Shown piece after piece: positions 7,142-16,069 of a DNA stretch of 27,098 bases (its first letter is position 1; each line of letters starts with the position of its first letter). The position numbers were made by a program, and so were the translations under genes. This DNA is from SMWC01 sp964466315 (GTDB taxonomy: Bacteria > Pseudomonadota > Gammaproteobacteria > Steroidobacterales > Rariloculaceae): the NCBI GenBank assembly GCA_964466315.1, contig CAYXNS010000038.1, forward strand, positions 1-27,098. Reading direction: 5' to 3'. The notes beneath the pieces are model-generated. The model ran no database searches. It saw only the letters and a list, made by a program, of their open reading frames with translations, and was not told the DNA's origin.

Positions 7142-7435
7142 ATGCTTAGGTTCCTTAAGCGCTTATTGGGCTTGGATTATCACCCGACGTCATCGAGGCC
7201 GGCTGGCGTCGAGCGGCGCCAGAAGCCGCGAACTTCGGCGTCGTCAGTAATCTCGAACCCGCCGGCACCGGCTACCCAGAAGGCCACCGCAGAACCGGCC
7301 GAACCCGGATTAAGCCTCCAAGACTCGGGCATCAGCCTCGAGGAAAACCAGCCGGAAGACCGTGACCCTTACGACACCGGGGATTTCAACCGACCCGATG
7401 CCTGGGGCCGCGTCGAGAAGCGCGACGACAACTGA
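7142..7435 (+). CDS. Small, largely disordered protein, uncharacterised
   Basis: The 97-residue protein opens with a short amphipathic basic segment (MLRFLKRLLGLDYH), then a Pro/Ala/Ser/Thr-rich low-complexity middle (about residues 17-55), and ends with a more ordered-looking acidic/aromatic motif DPYDTGDFNRPDAWGRVEKR. The end motif resembles the short conserved C-terminus of small gammaproteobacterial hypothetical proteins, but I cannot name a family. An AGGTGAG about 9 bases before the ATG can serve as ribosome site. No cysteines or membrane spans are present. It could be a membrane-surface peptide tethering a partner through the final motif. Confidence 0.6.
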   Translation: MLRFLKRLLGLDYHPTSSRPAGVERRQKPRTSASSVISNPPAPATQKATAEPAEPGLSLQDSGISLEENQPEDRDPYDTGDFNRPDAWGRVEKRDDN

Positions 7436-7629
7436 ACGTCCGTCTCGTAGATTCGTGTGCGGCCCCGCCATACCAGAAACTCAACGGCATCGGTATGGTC
7501 AAACTGAAAACGTCGCAACTGTGTTTGGATTTCGGCCATGCTATCCTTCCAGATGCTGGATATCGGCCGGTTTTAGGCATATTCGGCATTGGTGTGGGCA
7601 TGAGCGCTGAGACAACTTGGGAAGGTACC

Positions 7630-9933
7630 GTGAGGCGAATAATGCGATGGTGGGCCGGCAGCGCCCTGAGTCTAGCGCTAAGCGTTGCAGGCGCCGCAAC
7701 GGTCCCGCCCGGTGTGGATCTCAGCATGGACGAAAAACATCCGGATATCAGCCAGCGGGTCACCCGGATTATCGAAGATCTGCACTATTCGCGGCCACGT
7801 ATCGACAACTCCTTCTCCTCAGCGTTCCTCGACCGTTATCTGGATACGCTGGACGGTAATCGGCTGTATTTCCTCAGCAGCGATATCTCTTCTTTCGGAC
7901 GTTACCGCTACGAACTCGATGACCGGGCACGCGATGGCGAACTCGAGCCCGTCTTCGATATCTTCAATGTGTTTCGTGCCCGTACCGAGGAGCGCATTAC
8001 CTACGCCTTGTCGCTACTGGACGTAGAACCAGATTTCACCCTAGACGAGTCATTTCGCTTCGACCGCAGCGAGATGGCCTGGCCGAGTACGGAAGAAGAG
8101 CTTCACGACGTCTGGCGAAGACGCGTGAAGAATGACGGGCTGAGCCTGGTTCTCACCGGCAAGACCTGGGAAGAAACGGCGGAGATTCTGCAGGAACGCT
8201 ACGAGCGTGTTCTGACTCGGATCGTGCAGCTTACCGCCGATGACGTCTTCGCGACGTTCATGAATGCCATGGCGCATACCATGGATCCCCATTCCAGCTA
8301 CATGTCACCGCGAGATAGCGAGGAGTACCGCATCCAGATGAGCCTGTCCTACGATGGCATCGGCGCCTCTCTTCAACTCGAGAACGACTATGTCACCGTA
8401 ATCAACGTCATCCCGGGCGGTCCCGCACAGGTCGACGGGCAGCTGAAGCCCGAGGACAGGATTACGGGCGTGGCCCAGGGTGAGGACGGCGAGATCGTCG
8501 ACGTCATCGGCTGGCGACTGGACGATGTCGTACAGATGATCCGCGGCCCGGGAGGAACCCTTGTGCGCTTGCAGATTCTACCGGCCGGCGCAGCCCCCGG
8601 ATCGCCCGAGCGGATACTGCCGCTCATTCGCGACAAAGTGAAGCTCGAGGAACAGGCGGCTAAGAGCGACCGGCTCGAGGTCACCCACGACGGTGATATT
8701 TTCAACATCGGCGTGATCCGTGTGCCGAGCTTTTATCTGGACTACGCCGCGCGCACCCGCGGCGAAGAAGACTACACGAGCACGACGCGAGACGTCGCCC
8801 GTCTCGTGAGCGAACTCGAAACCGATGGCATCGACGGGCTCGTTCTCGATCTCAGACAGAACGGCGGCGGGCATCTGTCGGAGGCGACTGAACTCAGTGG
8901 GCTGTTCATCGAGCGGGGCCCCGTCGTCCAGCTTCGCGAGACTCGCGGCAATATCCAGGTTCTCGATGACCCGACACCTGGTGTAGTCTACGACGGCCCT
9001 CTCGCCGTGCTCGTCGATCGTTACAGCGCAAGCGCCTCGGAGATCTTCGCCGCGGCTATTCAAGATTATGAGCGTGGCATCGTAATCGGCCAGCAAACGT
9101 TCGGCAAGGGCTCGGTACAGAACCTCTTCAACCTAGATCGATTCATGCGCGCGCCCGGAAACGGGCAACTGACGCTCACGATTGGTAAGTACTACCGCGT
9201 GACGGGTGGCAGCACTCAACATCGTGGCGTCATTCCGGATATCGAACTCGAATCGCTCGTCGATACGGAAACCATCGGCGAGAGTACACGTGACACGGCG
9301 CTGCCGTGGGATCAGATCGAACCGACCCGCTTCCGGGCCGAGTCTTCACTCGATTCGGAAATCCAGTTTCTCGAGGCTCGCCATTCGGAACGCGCAGCTA
9401 TCGATCCCGATTATCAGTATCTGCGGGATGACGTCGAAGCCTTCGATGCGCTTAGAGAACGCGAGACCGTATCCTTGAATCTAATAGAGCGACAGGCGGA
9501 ACGAGACCGTCTTCAGGAAGAACAACTCATTCGGGAAAACGAACGCCGAGTCGCCCTGGAACTGGAACCGCTCGAATCGATCGAGGCGCTCGAAGCGGTG
9601 GAGTCGATAGACATTCAGCTGGATCAGGCGACACGTGTGGTTGCCGATATGGCTGCGCTCGTGGCAGATCCAGAGGAACGTGAACTCGTTACCACGTCTA
9701 CGGCATCAGGCGCGACTGACAAGACCGCCACGACGACGGGTGGTTGCACCGACCGTGCTCAACAGAGCACGGAAAAGATATCCCAATACTCCTCCAGGAG
9801 AACGTTGATATTCAGTGGCGCATCGCTGGAACGCCGATTAGGTAAGTCCGCCTCCTCAGGGAACCGCAGCGGCGCTGTGGCGACGGATTCCGTGGTCGGC
9901 AATGAATCGGTCTCGTTACGGTATTCGATGTGA
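7630..9933 (+). CDS. prc: Carboxy-terminal processing (tail-specific) protease Prc/Tsp
   Basis: A periplasmic S41 serine protease that degrades proteins through their C-terminal tails. The start chosen is the GTG at 7630, with GGAAGG at 7620-7625 and a signal peptide (MRRIMRWWAGSALSLALSVA); ATGs at 7600 and 7642 are alternatives. Order: N-terminal helical domain (DGNRLYFLSSDI), MDPHSSYMSP, a PDZ domain (about 8345-8590, LSYDGIGASL), the catalytic domain with GLVLDLRQNGGGHLSEA, and a Ser/Lys dyad 25 residues apart: Ser468 in YSASASE and Lys493 in TFGKGSVQ. A charged coiled-coil tail region (DUF3340-like) follows. At 767 residues it is about 85 longer than E. coli Tsp, and the extra tail lies antisense to the end of the convergent gene, so the ancestral stop was probably near 9700-9750. 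Confidence 0.92.
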   Translation: MRRIMRWWAGSALSLALSVAGAATVPPGVDLSMDEKHPDISQRVTRIIEDLHYSRPRIDNSFSSAFLDRYLDTLDGNRLYFLSSDISSFGRYRYELDDRARDGELEPVFDIFNVFRARTEERITYALSLLDVEPDFTLDESFRFDRSEMAWPSTEEELHDVWRRRVKNDGLSLVLTGKTWEETAEILQERYERVLTRIVQLTADDVFATFMNAMAHTMDPHSSYMSPRDSEEYRIQMSLSYDGIGASLQLENDYVTVINVIPGGPAQVDGQLKPEDRITGVAQGEDGEIVDVIGWRLDDVVQMIRGPGGTLVRLQILPAGAAPGSPERILPLIRDKVKLEEQAAKSDRLEVTHDGDIFNIGVIRVPSFYLDYAARTRGEEDYTSTTRDVARLVSELETDGIDGLVLDLRQNGGGHLSEATELSGLFIERGPVVQLRETRGNIQVLDDPTPGVVYDGPLAVLVDRYSASASEIFAAAIQDYERGIVIGQQTFGKGSVQNLFNLDRFMRAPGNGQLTLTIGKYYRVTGGSTQHRGVIPDIELESLVDTETIGESTRDTALPWDQIEPTRFRAESSLDSEIQFLEARHSERAAIDPDYQYLRDDVEAFDALRERETVSLNLIERQAERDRLQEEQLIRENERRVALELEPLESIEALEAVESIDIQLDQATRVVADMAALVADPEERELVTTSTASGATDKTATTTGGCTDRAQQSTEKISQYSSRRTLIFSGASLERRLGKSASSGNRSGAVATDSVVGNESVSLRYSM

Positions 9934-10814
9934 GTGACGAGGAAATCGGTACGACGCCGAACCTCATCCGCAAGGTCGGGCTGCTGGCGTAGATCCTCGA
10001 TTCGTTCGCGAATACGTTCGACCATTTGATCGCAATCGCGCCGACCGCCGAACTTCATGTCACCAACTGGACGTTCGGTAGCAGCCTTCGTTAAAGCTAT
10101 CAGATCGTGCTCGGAGAAATGCACGACCAGATATTGTGCCAGCGCGATGACTGCACAGTTTATAAGTCTACGGCTCTCAAGGGACAGCCCGTCTGGTTCC
10201 GGAAGAATCTCGCCCTGAATCTTTTCCTGAAGCTCCGTGACCTCATCGATTTTGTTCTGCAGCGCGACATCGCCATTCTTCATGCTGGCGATTTCACGCC
10301 GAATACTCGGGCCCTTAAAGAAGCACTTCACGGCGTTCATCGTCTTCAGCCGATTCTCATTTTCGCTGACATCCTGGCGAAGCGCTCGCTGTTTACCCAG
10401 AACGCTCTCGAGCTTTTCATTGAGCGCACCCAGACGACGATTGCGCTTGGCGAGTGCGGCTTCGTGAAGCTGGGCACGCTCGCGCCGCTCCCGCTGAGCC
10501 TTCAGTTCGGCCCCAAACTGCTCGACCTTCTGCGCACCGACTCGCCACAGATGCCGCAGTTGGAAGTAGACCATGGCGTTGGCCGCCTGTAGCGGATTTG
10601 TCAGGAGACGCTCCAGGCCCTCCAACTGCTCCTGAGCACGGAGGATCTCGCCCTCCTGCTCCTTGAGTTTGTCGAGCAGGTCGTGGCGCTCGCGACGCAA
10701 ATCGTTGAGTTCGCGTTTTACGCCGGCACGATTAGAGTACAGCTTGAGCAGTTGCTTGCCCGGCTGATCGTGTAGGCTTGCCTTTTGCTTCATCAGCATC
10801 GCGCTATACGTCAC
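9759..10814 (-). CDS. Long coiled-coil protein, uncharacterised
   Basis: A 351-residue soluble protein dominated by heptad-like Glu/Lys/Arg/Leu segments (about residues 25-190), predicted coiled coil. A more globular, hydrophobic region follows (RRLINCAVIALAQYLVVHFS, about 215-235), then a polar linker and an aromatic C-terminus LNINVLLEEYWDIFSVLC. The start is a GTG at 10814; an ATG at 10799 is equally possible because neither has a strong ribosome site. No signal peptide or enzymatic motif is visible. The mixture of a coiled coil with a well-formed terminal motif suggests a structural or tethering role. Its last 175 bp run antisense to the end of prc. Family unknown to me. Confidence 0.7.
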   Translation of the reverse strand: MTYSAMLMKQKASLHDQPGKQLLKLYSNRAGVKRELNDLRRERHDLLDKLKEQEGEILRAQEQLEGLERLLTNPLQAANAMVYFQLRHLWRVGAQKVEQFGAELKAQRERRERAQLHEAALAKRNRRLGALNEKLESVLGKQRALRQDVSENENRLKTMNAVKCFFKGPSIRREIASMKNGDVALQNKIDEVTELQEKIQGEILPEPDGLSLESRRLINCAVIALAQYLVVHFSEHDLIALTKAATERPVGDMKFGGRRDCDQMVERIRERIEDLRQQPDLADEVRRRTDFLVTHIEYRNETDSLPTTESVATAPLRFPEEADLPNRRSSDAPLNINVLLEEYWDIFSVLC

Positions 10815-10907
10815 TCATTCGGCCAGATTCACTACTGGCGGCATGTCGACTATAGCCCCCGCGTCACCCCCAAACCGTGACTTGGAGCACACACGGCACG
10901 CTAAAAC

Positions 10908-11372
10908 TCAGGAAAGCCTGTGACCCATGTCCAGCAGGTAATCCAGCCACTTGTTGAACATGATGTTATTTCGCCAGCGCCGGTCTAGCTCTACCGAGTG
11001 CGCTCGCGCCAGCGCTTTGAGTTTCGGGTGGCAATGTTCCTCCCGCCCGCTCACGGCTTCCACGAGGCTCGCGTCGTGGTAGACACGCAAGGTCAAGTCG
11101 GGGTCGGCGACCGGCTCGGCAGATTCCTGTTCGAACCAGTAGGTCAGATTGACGGTGGTTGTGTACGGTTCGCGGCGCAGCAGCTTGAGGTGGAGATCGC
11201 AGTCTTGCTCGCTGTGGGAGATGAGCGTGGGCTCCGACGCGCTTGGCGAAGCCCGGAGCTCGGTACTCAGATTGAGCAATTTAATGAAGTTACTTTCGTA
11301 GATCGCCATCAATGCCGTGAAACTTCCGGGGCGGAAGACGCACTCTGGCACGATGAGACTGTCTACTAACAT
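10908..11372 (-). CDS. yqiB: DUF1249 family protein (YqiB-like)
   Basis: A 154-residue protein matching the YqiB/DUF1249 pattern: an N-terminal FTALMAIYESNFIKLLNL segment, a central beta region with LKLLRREPYTTTVNLTYWFE, the core LTLRVYHDASLVEAVS, and a terminal NKWLDYLLDMGHRLS. E. coli YqiB has 140 residues and no established function; in many gammaproteobacteria it sits with nudF and cpdA, which are not here. The ATG start at 11372 gives a leader of about 15 residues before the conserved part, so the true start could be slightly downstream. Confidence 0.85.
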   Translation of the reverse strand: MLVDSLIVPECVFRPGSFTALMAIYESNFIKLLNLSTELRASPSASEPTLISHSEQDCDLHLKLLRREPYTTTVNLTYWFEQESAEPVADPDLTLRVYHDASLVEAVSGREEHCHPKLKALARAHSVELDRRWRNNIMFNKWLDYLLDMGHRLS

Positions 11373-11447
11373 TCAACTGTTGCTCTGATATCACCCTGTT
11401 GAGCGTGCCACAACGCACCCCGGCAGGACAAAGACCCAATCGACACC

Positions 11448-12272
11448 TCAAGGCTGAACGCGGCGTTCGACTCCCGTATCGTTCAGGATCGTGCTGGCGA
11501 TCTCCTCGATCGAGGAGTTAGTCGTGTCGATAAACGGAATGTTGTGCCGCTTGTACAGCGCCTCTGCGGCGCGGAGCTCATAACTTACCTGTTGCGCCGA
11601 CGCATAGCGCCCAACCGAACGTCGCTCGAGGCGGATTTGACGCAGTCTGACTGGCGCAATCGTCAATCCGTAGAGTTTCTCCTTGTACGGGCGCAGCGTG
11701 TCCGGTAGACGGCCCGTTTCGAGATCCTCCTCGGCTAAGGGGTAGTTGGCGGCGAAAATTCCGTATTGCAGCGCCAGATAGAGGCAGGTTGGGGTCTTTC
11801 CCGAGCGGGAGACGCCCGTCAGGATTATATCCGCCTGATCGTAATGGCGCGTCGTATGACCATCATCGGCCTCCATCGCGAAATTCGTCGCATCGATTCG
11901 CGAGTCATAGCTCGTCGTGTCCTGCATACCGTGCGCCTTGCCCAATGTGTGCGACGATTGTTTTTTGAGTTCCATCTCCAGCGGAGCAAGAAATGCCTCG
12001 AAAAAGTCAAGCACGAGCCCCTGACAATTCAGTAACGGCGCCCGAACCTCGTCCTGCACGAAGCTCGTAAAGACGATTGGACGCATTCCGGATTTGGTTG
12101 CAATGAGATCGATACGTCGCGCAGCCTGGATCGCCTTGTCAACGGTATCGACAAATGGCACAGTCACCGGCTTGAATTCAACGCCGTCAAACTGCGTCAG
12201 CAGACTGTGGCCGAGGGTCTCTGCGGTCACACCAGTTTGGTCAGACACGAAAAATACTGTTCGTTCGGGCAT
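11448..12272 (-). CDS. ppsR: PEP synthetase regulatory protein (kinase/pyrophosphorylase, DUF299)
   Basis: A bifunctional enzyme that inactivates PEP synthase by ADP-dependent phosphorylation of a threonine near the catalytic His, and reactivates it by phosphate-dependent pyrophosphorolysis. The 274-residue protein has the family start RTVFFVSDQTGVTAETLGHS, the LDFFEAFLAPLE segment, and the P-loop GVSRSGKTPTCLYLA about two thirds along, then the ERRSVGRYAS motif and IDTTNSSIEEIA near the end. Length is normal. It is transcribed divergently from ppsA with only 45 bases between the start codons, the usual arrangement, so both promoters must overlap there or lie inside the neighbouring genes. 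Confidence 0.95.
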   Translation of the reverse strand: MPERTVFFVSDQTGVTAETLGHSLLTQFDGVEFKPVTVPFVDTVDKAIQAARRIDLIATKSGMRPIVFTSFVQDEVRAPLLNCQGLVLDFFEAFLAPLEMELKKQSSHTLGKAHGMQDTTSYDSRIDATNFAMEADDGHTTRHYDQADIILTGVSRSGKTPTCLYLALQYGIFAANYPLAEEDLETGRLPDTLRPYKEKLYGLTIAPVRLRQIRLERRSVGRYASAQQVSYELRAAEALYKRHNIPFIDTTNSSIEEIASTILNDTGVERRVQP

Positions 12273-12317
12273 TACGAGCTATTCCAGATTCGCGAAGGTC
12301 TAGTAAGGGAGTATAGC

Positions 12318-14675
12318 TTGGAAGATTACGTCATCGGTTTAGCTGACTGTGGGATGAACGACGTTGAACGCGTCGGCGGGAAAAACGCTTCGCTTGGTGA
12401 GCTGATCGGTAACCTTTCCCGGCTGGAGGTGCGCGTCCCGGACGGGTTCGCCACGACGGCTGCCGCGTATCGGGATTTCCTCGAACAGGACGGCCTCTAC
12501 GATAGAATTCATGCGTTGCTGGACAAGCTGAACGTCGACGACGTCCCCGCCCTCACGAGAACCGGCGCCGAAATCCGGCAGATGGTTATGGATACGCCGT
12601 TCCCGGCGCCGCTCCGGGACGCTGTGAGTAGTGCCTGGGAGACGATGAGAAACGGTGAAGATATCGACGTGGCCGTACGATCTTCTGCGACGGCGGAAGA
12701 TCTACCCGAGGCATCGTTCGCGGGCCAGCAGGAAACGTTGCTCAACGTCAACGGCTTCGATCAGGTTATTGCTGCCATCCACGAGGTCTACACCTCGTTA
12801 TTCAATGACCGCGCCATCGCCTATCGCGTTCACAAGAACTTCGATCATCGTCTCGTGGCGCTATCCGTAGGCGTACAACGCATGGTGCGGAGTGACCTTG
12901 GATCGGCGGGTGTCATGTTCACGTTGGATACCGAATCTGGATTCCGTGATGTGATCTTCATTACTTCCAGCTACGGTCTCGGTGAAACCGTCGTCCAAGG
13001 CGCCGTCAATCCCGATGAATTCTATGTGCATAAATCGGGGCTCGCGGCCGGGTACAAGGCGATCCTAAGACGCAATCTCGGCGGCAAAGCAATCAAGATG
13101 ATATACAGCGACGACCCGGCTGAGCGCGTCGCAACGGTAGATGTCGATGAAGGCGATCAACGCCAGTTTTCGCTGACTGACGATGATGTCGAGAACCTCG
13201 CGCGCCAAGCCACGGCCATTGAGACCCACTACGGGCGCCCGATGGATATCGAGTGGGCTAAAGATGGCAGCGACGGCCAACTCTACATCCTGCAGGCAAG
13301 ACCCGAGACCGTGCAGAGCCGCTCGGGTCAAGTCCTGGTGCGATTTTCCCTGAAAGAGCGCTCCGAGATTATCGCGACCGGTCGCAGTATCGGCCAACGG
13401 GTTGGTGCGGGTATGGCGCGTGTCGTCAGGAACGTCACGGAGATGAATCTCATTCAGACGGGCGATGTACTCGTCGCCGATATGACGGATCCGGATTGGG
13501 AACCTGTCATGAAGCGAGCGTCCGCGATCGTCACGAATCGCGGCGGGCGAACCTGCCACGCCGCCATTATTGCGCGCGAACTCGGAATACCCGCTGTCGT
13601 CGGTTGCGGTGATGCGACGGATCTGGTTCCCGACGGCATCGGCGTCACGGTCTCATGCGCGGAAGGTGACGAAGGGTACGTCTACAACGGAAAGTTGCGC
13701 TACGAACAGACGGAGATCGAACTCGAGAAGCTGCCCGACATTCCCGTCAAGTTAATGATGAACGTCGCCAATCCGGACCGGGCGTTTACTTTCGCCGCCC
13801 TTCCCAATAGCGGCGTCGGCCTCGCACGCCTCGAGTTCATCATTAATCGCATGATCGGTGTCCATCCGAAGGCCTTACTCGAACTCGACGAACAGGATGC
13901 CGAGACGCAGGATCTGATTGCCGAGCAGATGGCGGGTTATGCCGACCCTGTATCGTTCTACGTGAACAAGCTCAGCGAAGGTATCAGCACCATTGGCGCA
14001 GCATTTGCCCCCGAGCCGGTAATCGTGCGTCTGTCCGATTTTAAATCCAACGAGTACGCCAATCTTATCGGTGGCGAACGCTACGAGCCGGCCGAAGAGA
14101 ATCCCATGCTGGGTTTCCGGGGTGCATCACGTTATGTCGATGACGGATTTAAACCTTGCTTCGAGCTCGAATGTCGTGCGCTGAAATTCGTTCGCGAGGA
14201 AATGGGGCTCACCAATGTTCAGGTTATGGTCCCGTTCATTCGAACCATCCAGGAAGCTGAACGAGTCGTCGCATTACTGGCTGAGAACGGCCTCGAGCGC
14301 GGCAAGAACGGACTGAAACTCATCATGATGTGCGAGCTACCGAGTAATGCGTTACTGGCGGAAGCGTTCCTCGAGAACTTCGACGGGATGTCGATCGGCT
14401 CCAATGACATGACTCAATTGACGCTGGGACTCGACCGCGACTCAGGAAAGATCGCCGCGCTGTTCGACGAGCGCGATCCCGCCGTCAAGAAGATGCTCGA
14501 ACTCGCTATCGCAGCATGCCGGGCTCAGGGTAAGTATGTCGGAATCTGCGGTCAGGGGCCGTCGGATCACCCCGATCTTGCGCAGTGGCTGCTGGATCAG
14601 GGCATCGAGAGCATGTCCCTGAACCCGGACTCGGTGCTCGATACCTGGTTGTATCTCGCCGAACACACGACTTAG
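12318..14675 (+). CDS. ppsA: Phosphoenolpyruvate synthase
   Basis: It converts pyruvate, ATP and water to PEP, AMP and phosphate in gluconeogenesis. The start is the TTG at 12318: an AAGGGAG at 12305-12311 lies 6 bases before it, and the protein then begins MEDYVIGLADCGMNDVERVGG-type, as the family does. The upstream frame to 12207 overlaps ppsR and is not needed. At 785 residues it is close to E. coli PpsA (792). The order is the ATP-grasp PPDK N-domain (VGGKNASLGEL, SSATAEDLPEASFAGQQET), the swivelling domain with catalytic His414 in GGRTCHAAIIARELG, and the PEP/pyruvate barrel with Cys744 in GICGQGPSDHP. ppsR, its regulator, is divergent next door. A terminator follows directly. Confidence 0.96.
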   Translation: MEDYVIGLADCGMNDVERVGGKNASLGELIGNLSRLEVRVPDGFATTAAAYRDFLEQDGLYDRIHALLDKLNVDDVPALTRTGAEIRQMVMDTPFPAPLRDAVSSAWETMRNGEDIDVAVRSSATAEDLPEASFAGQQETLLNVNGFDQVIAAIHEVYTSLFNDRAIAYRVHKNFDHRLVALSVGVQRMVRSDLGSAGVMFTLDTESGFRDVIFITSSYGLGETVVQGAVNPDEFYVHKSGLAAGYKAILRRNLGGKAIKMIYSDDPAERVATVDVDEGDQRQFSLTDDDVENLARQATAIETHYGRPMDIEWAKDGSDGQLYILQARPETVQSRSGQVLVRFSLKERSEIIATGRSIGQRVGAGMARVVRNVTEMNLIQTGDVLVADMTDPDWEPVMKRASAIVTNRGGRTCHAAIIARELGIPAVVGCGDATDLVPDGIGVTVSCAEGDEGYVYNGKLRYEQTEIELEKLPDIPVKLMMNVANPDRAFTFAALPNSGVGLARLEFIINRMIGVHPKALLELDEQDAETQDLIAEQMAGYADPVSFYVNKLSEGISTIGAAFAPEPVIVRLSDFKSNEYANLIGGERYEPAEENPMLGFRGASRYVDDGFKPCFELECRALKFVREEMGLTNVQVMVPFIRTIQEAERVVALLAENGLERGKNGLKLIMMCELPSNALLAEAFLENFDGMSIGSNDMTQLTLGLDRDSGKIAALFDERDPAVKKMLELAIAACRAQGKYVGICGQGPSDHPDLAQWLLDQGIESMSLNPDSVLDTWLYLAEHTT

Positions 14676-14677
14676 TT

Positions 14678-14702
14678 AAGAAAGGGGCCGGGTCCCTTTT
14701 TT
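14678..14702 (+). terminator. Intrinsic terminator of ppsA, possibly bidirectional
   Basis: The stem AAAGGG / CCCTTT (14681-14686 with 14694-14699), extended by AAG/CTT-type pairing, has a GC-rich loop and is followed by T-rich sequence on the plus strand. It sits three bases after the ppsA stop and ends at the stop of the convergent ygiM-like gene, so it may serve both. Confidence 0.75.
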
Positions 14703-14703
14703 C

Positions 14704-15357
14704 TTACCATCCGGAGCGCTTGCGGCGTCGCAAGCTCGGCACGATCAAACCGACGAGAATTCCGGCTAGGAGAACTCCCGCTCCCGCGACAAACCAGTCG
14801 CGGGTCGAGCGGCTGCTGAGGCGGCTGTTCTCAATGGTAAGTAACTCGACCTCCTGATCTCGCTCGTTCACTCGCCGGCGCAGGCTTTCATTCTGATCCC
14901 GCACGCTGAGCACATTCTCCGACGCTTCACGGATATCCGCGAGATCGATCGTCAGCGTGGAGTTCGCGGTCTCGGCTTCGTTGAGCCGCCGGGTCGTCAC
15001 TTCCAATCCCTCTCGAAGCTCCTCGACAGTGCCTTCGAGTATCGCGATTCGAACTTCCGCCTCCGCGAGATCCTGCTCAGCGATAATCAGGCGATCCTGG
15101 GCCACAGGTAGCTCGGCAAGATAGCGCCGCAAAACCCAGCCTTCGGTGCCCGACTCCGTTCGCACGAGCGTGTAGCCGCTGTCGGCACCGGTCTCGAGCA
15201 CTTCAACGGGGTCGCCGCTGACGAGATTCCCAATGATTGAGTTTTCGGTGCTCGGGCCCGTCCGGACCGTAATCACAAGCTGATCGGATACATATAAAGT
15301 CTGGCCGGTCGCCATTGCGGCGACCAGGACGAGAGCTATGCCCATCAGCCGAGCCAC
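14704..15357 (-). CDS. SH3b-domain, coiled-coil membrane protein (YgiM-like, TIGR04211)
   Basis: The start is set at the GTG of 15357 because a GAGGAAG precedes it and a normal signal peptide follows (MARLMGIALVLVAAMATGQ); the longer frame to 15447 has no such support. Mature order: bacterial SH3 domain (LYVSDQLVITVRTGPSTENS … GTEGWVLRRYL), a long Glu/Leu/Arg coiled coil (about residues 90-180), and a C-terminal transmembrane helix (WFVAGAGVLLAGILVGLIVP) ending in a basic RRRKRSG tail. This is the architecture of E. coli YgiM. The role is unknown; SH3b domains usually bind peptidoglycan or proteins in the periplasm. It lies just downstream of orn and is probably co-transcribed with it. Confidence 0.85.
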   Translation of the reverse strand: MARLMGIALVLVAAMATGQTLYVSDQLVITVRTGPSTENSIIGNLVSGDPVEVLETGADSGYTLVRTESGTEGWVLRRYLAELPVAQDRLIIAEQDLAEAEVRIAILEGTVEELREGLEVTTRRLNEAETANSTLTIDLADIREASENVLSVRDQNESLRRRVNERDQEVELLTIENSRLSSRSTRDWFVAGAGVLLAGILVGLIVPSLRRRKRSGW

Positions 15358-15443
15358 ATTCTTCCTCTCGTATCCGTCTGAATCGCGCAGCGTACCGCAT
15401 CTAGCTGGGCGAAAAAACCAAGTCGGTCTCACTCCGTGCTTGG

Positions 15444-15986
15444 TCATACAGTCAGCAGATGTTCACGATAAAACCGCAGTTCGCGAATTGAATCGTAAAT
15501 ATCGGCTAACGCAAGATGAGTCGGTTCCTTTTCAAATCCCGTAACGGTACCCGAACCCCACAAATGAGCTAAGATCTTCAGTGTGGAAACGTCGAGATTC
15601 CGGTAGTGAAAGAAGGCGGCAAGCTCTGGCATGTAACGCACGAGAAATCGCCGGTCCTGGCAGATACTGTTGCCGCACATTGGCGAAGCCATCGGATCCA
15701 GATACTTGCGTAGGAAGGTTAGGGTCTGCTGCTCCGCGTCGGACTCCGTTGTCTTGCTCGCTTTAACCCGCTCAACTAGACCGGATTCGCCATGCTGACG
15801 GGTGTTCCATTCGTCCATGTTCGTCATTGTTGCATCGCTTTGATGAATTGCCAGTACCGGCCCCTCAGCCAACACGACGAGATGTTTGTCCGTGACGACA
15901 GTCGCGATTTCGATGATCAGATCTTCATCAGGATTCAGACCGCTCATTTCGAGATCGATCCAGATCAAATTATCTTTAGACTTCAC
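15444..15986 (-). CDS. orn: Oligoribonuclease
   Basis: A DEDDh 3'-5' exoribonuclease that finishes RNA decay by cleaving very short oligonucleotides, including pGpG from c-di-GMP turnover. The start is placed at the second GTG (15986): GGAGG lies 8 bases upstream, whereas the first GTG at 15992 is only 2 bases from it. The result is 180 residues (E. coli 181). Motifs: IWIDLEMSGL (first Asp and Glu), EIATVVTD, CQDRRF (second Asp), and HLALADIYDSIRELRFYREH (catalytic His and last Asp). The gene is divergent from rsgA with about 80 bases between, a common gammaproteobacterial arrangement. Confidence 0.95.
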   Translation of the reverse strand: MKSKDNLIWIDLEMSGLNPDEDLIIEIATVVTDKHLVVLAEGPVLAIHQSDATMTNMDEWNTRQHGESGLVERVKASKTTESDAEQQTLTFLRKYLDPMASPMCGNSICQDRRFLVRYMPELAAFFHYRNLDVSTLKILAHLWGSGTVTGFEKEPTHLALADIYDSIRELRFYREHLLTV

Positions 15987-16069
15987 AAGCACGGCCTCCG
16001 GCGACAGATTGTAACAGCCCCGTCTCGATTCTCTGCGTATGCGTACCGGCGCGCAGCGCTCGCCACGTC

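Noticed and set aside
10107..10592. 161-codon plus-strand ORF
   Set aside because: It is the antisense of the coiled-coil gene and has no protein-like features of its own.
12207..12317. N-terminal extension of PpsA
   Set aside because: It overlaps ppsR on the other strand, is not family-like, and the strong ribosome site supports TTG at 12318.
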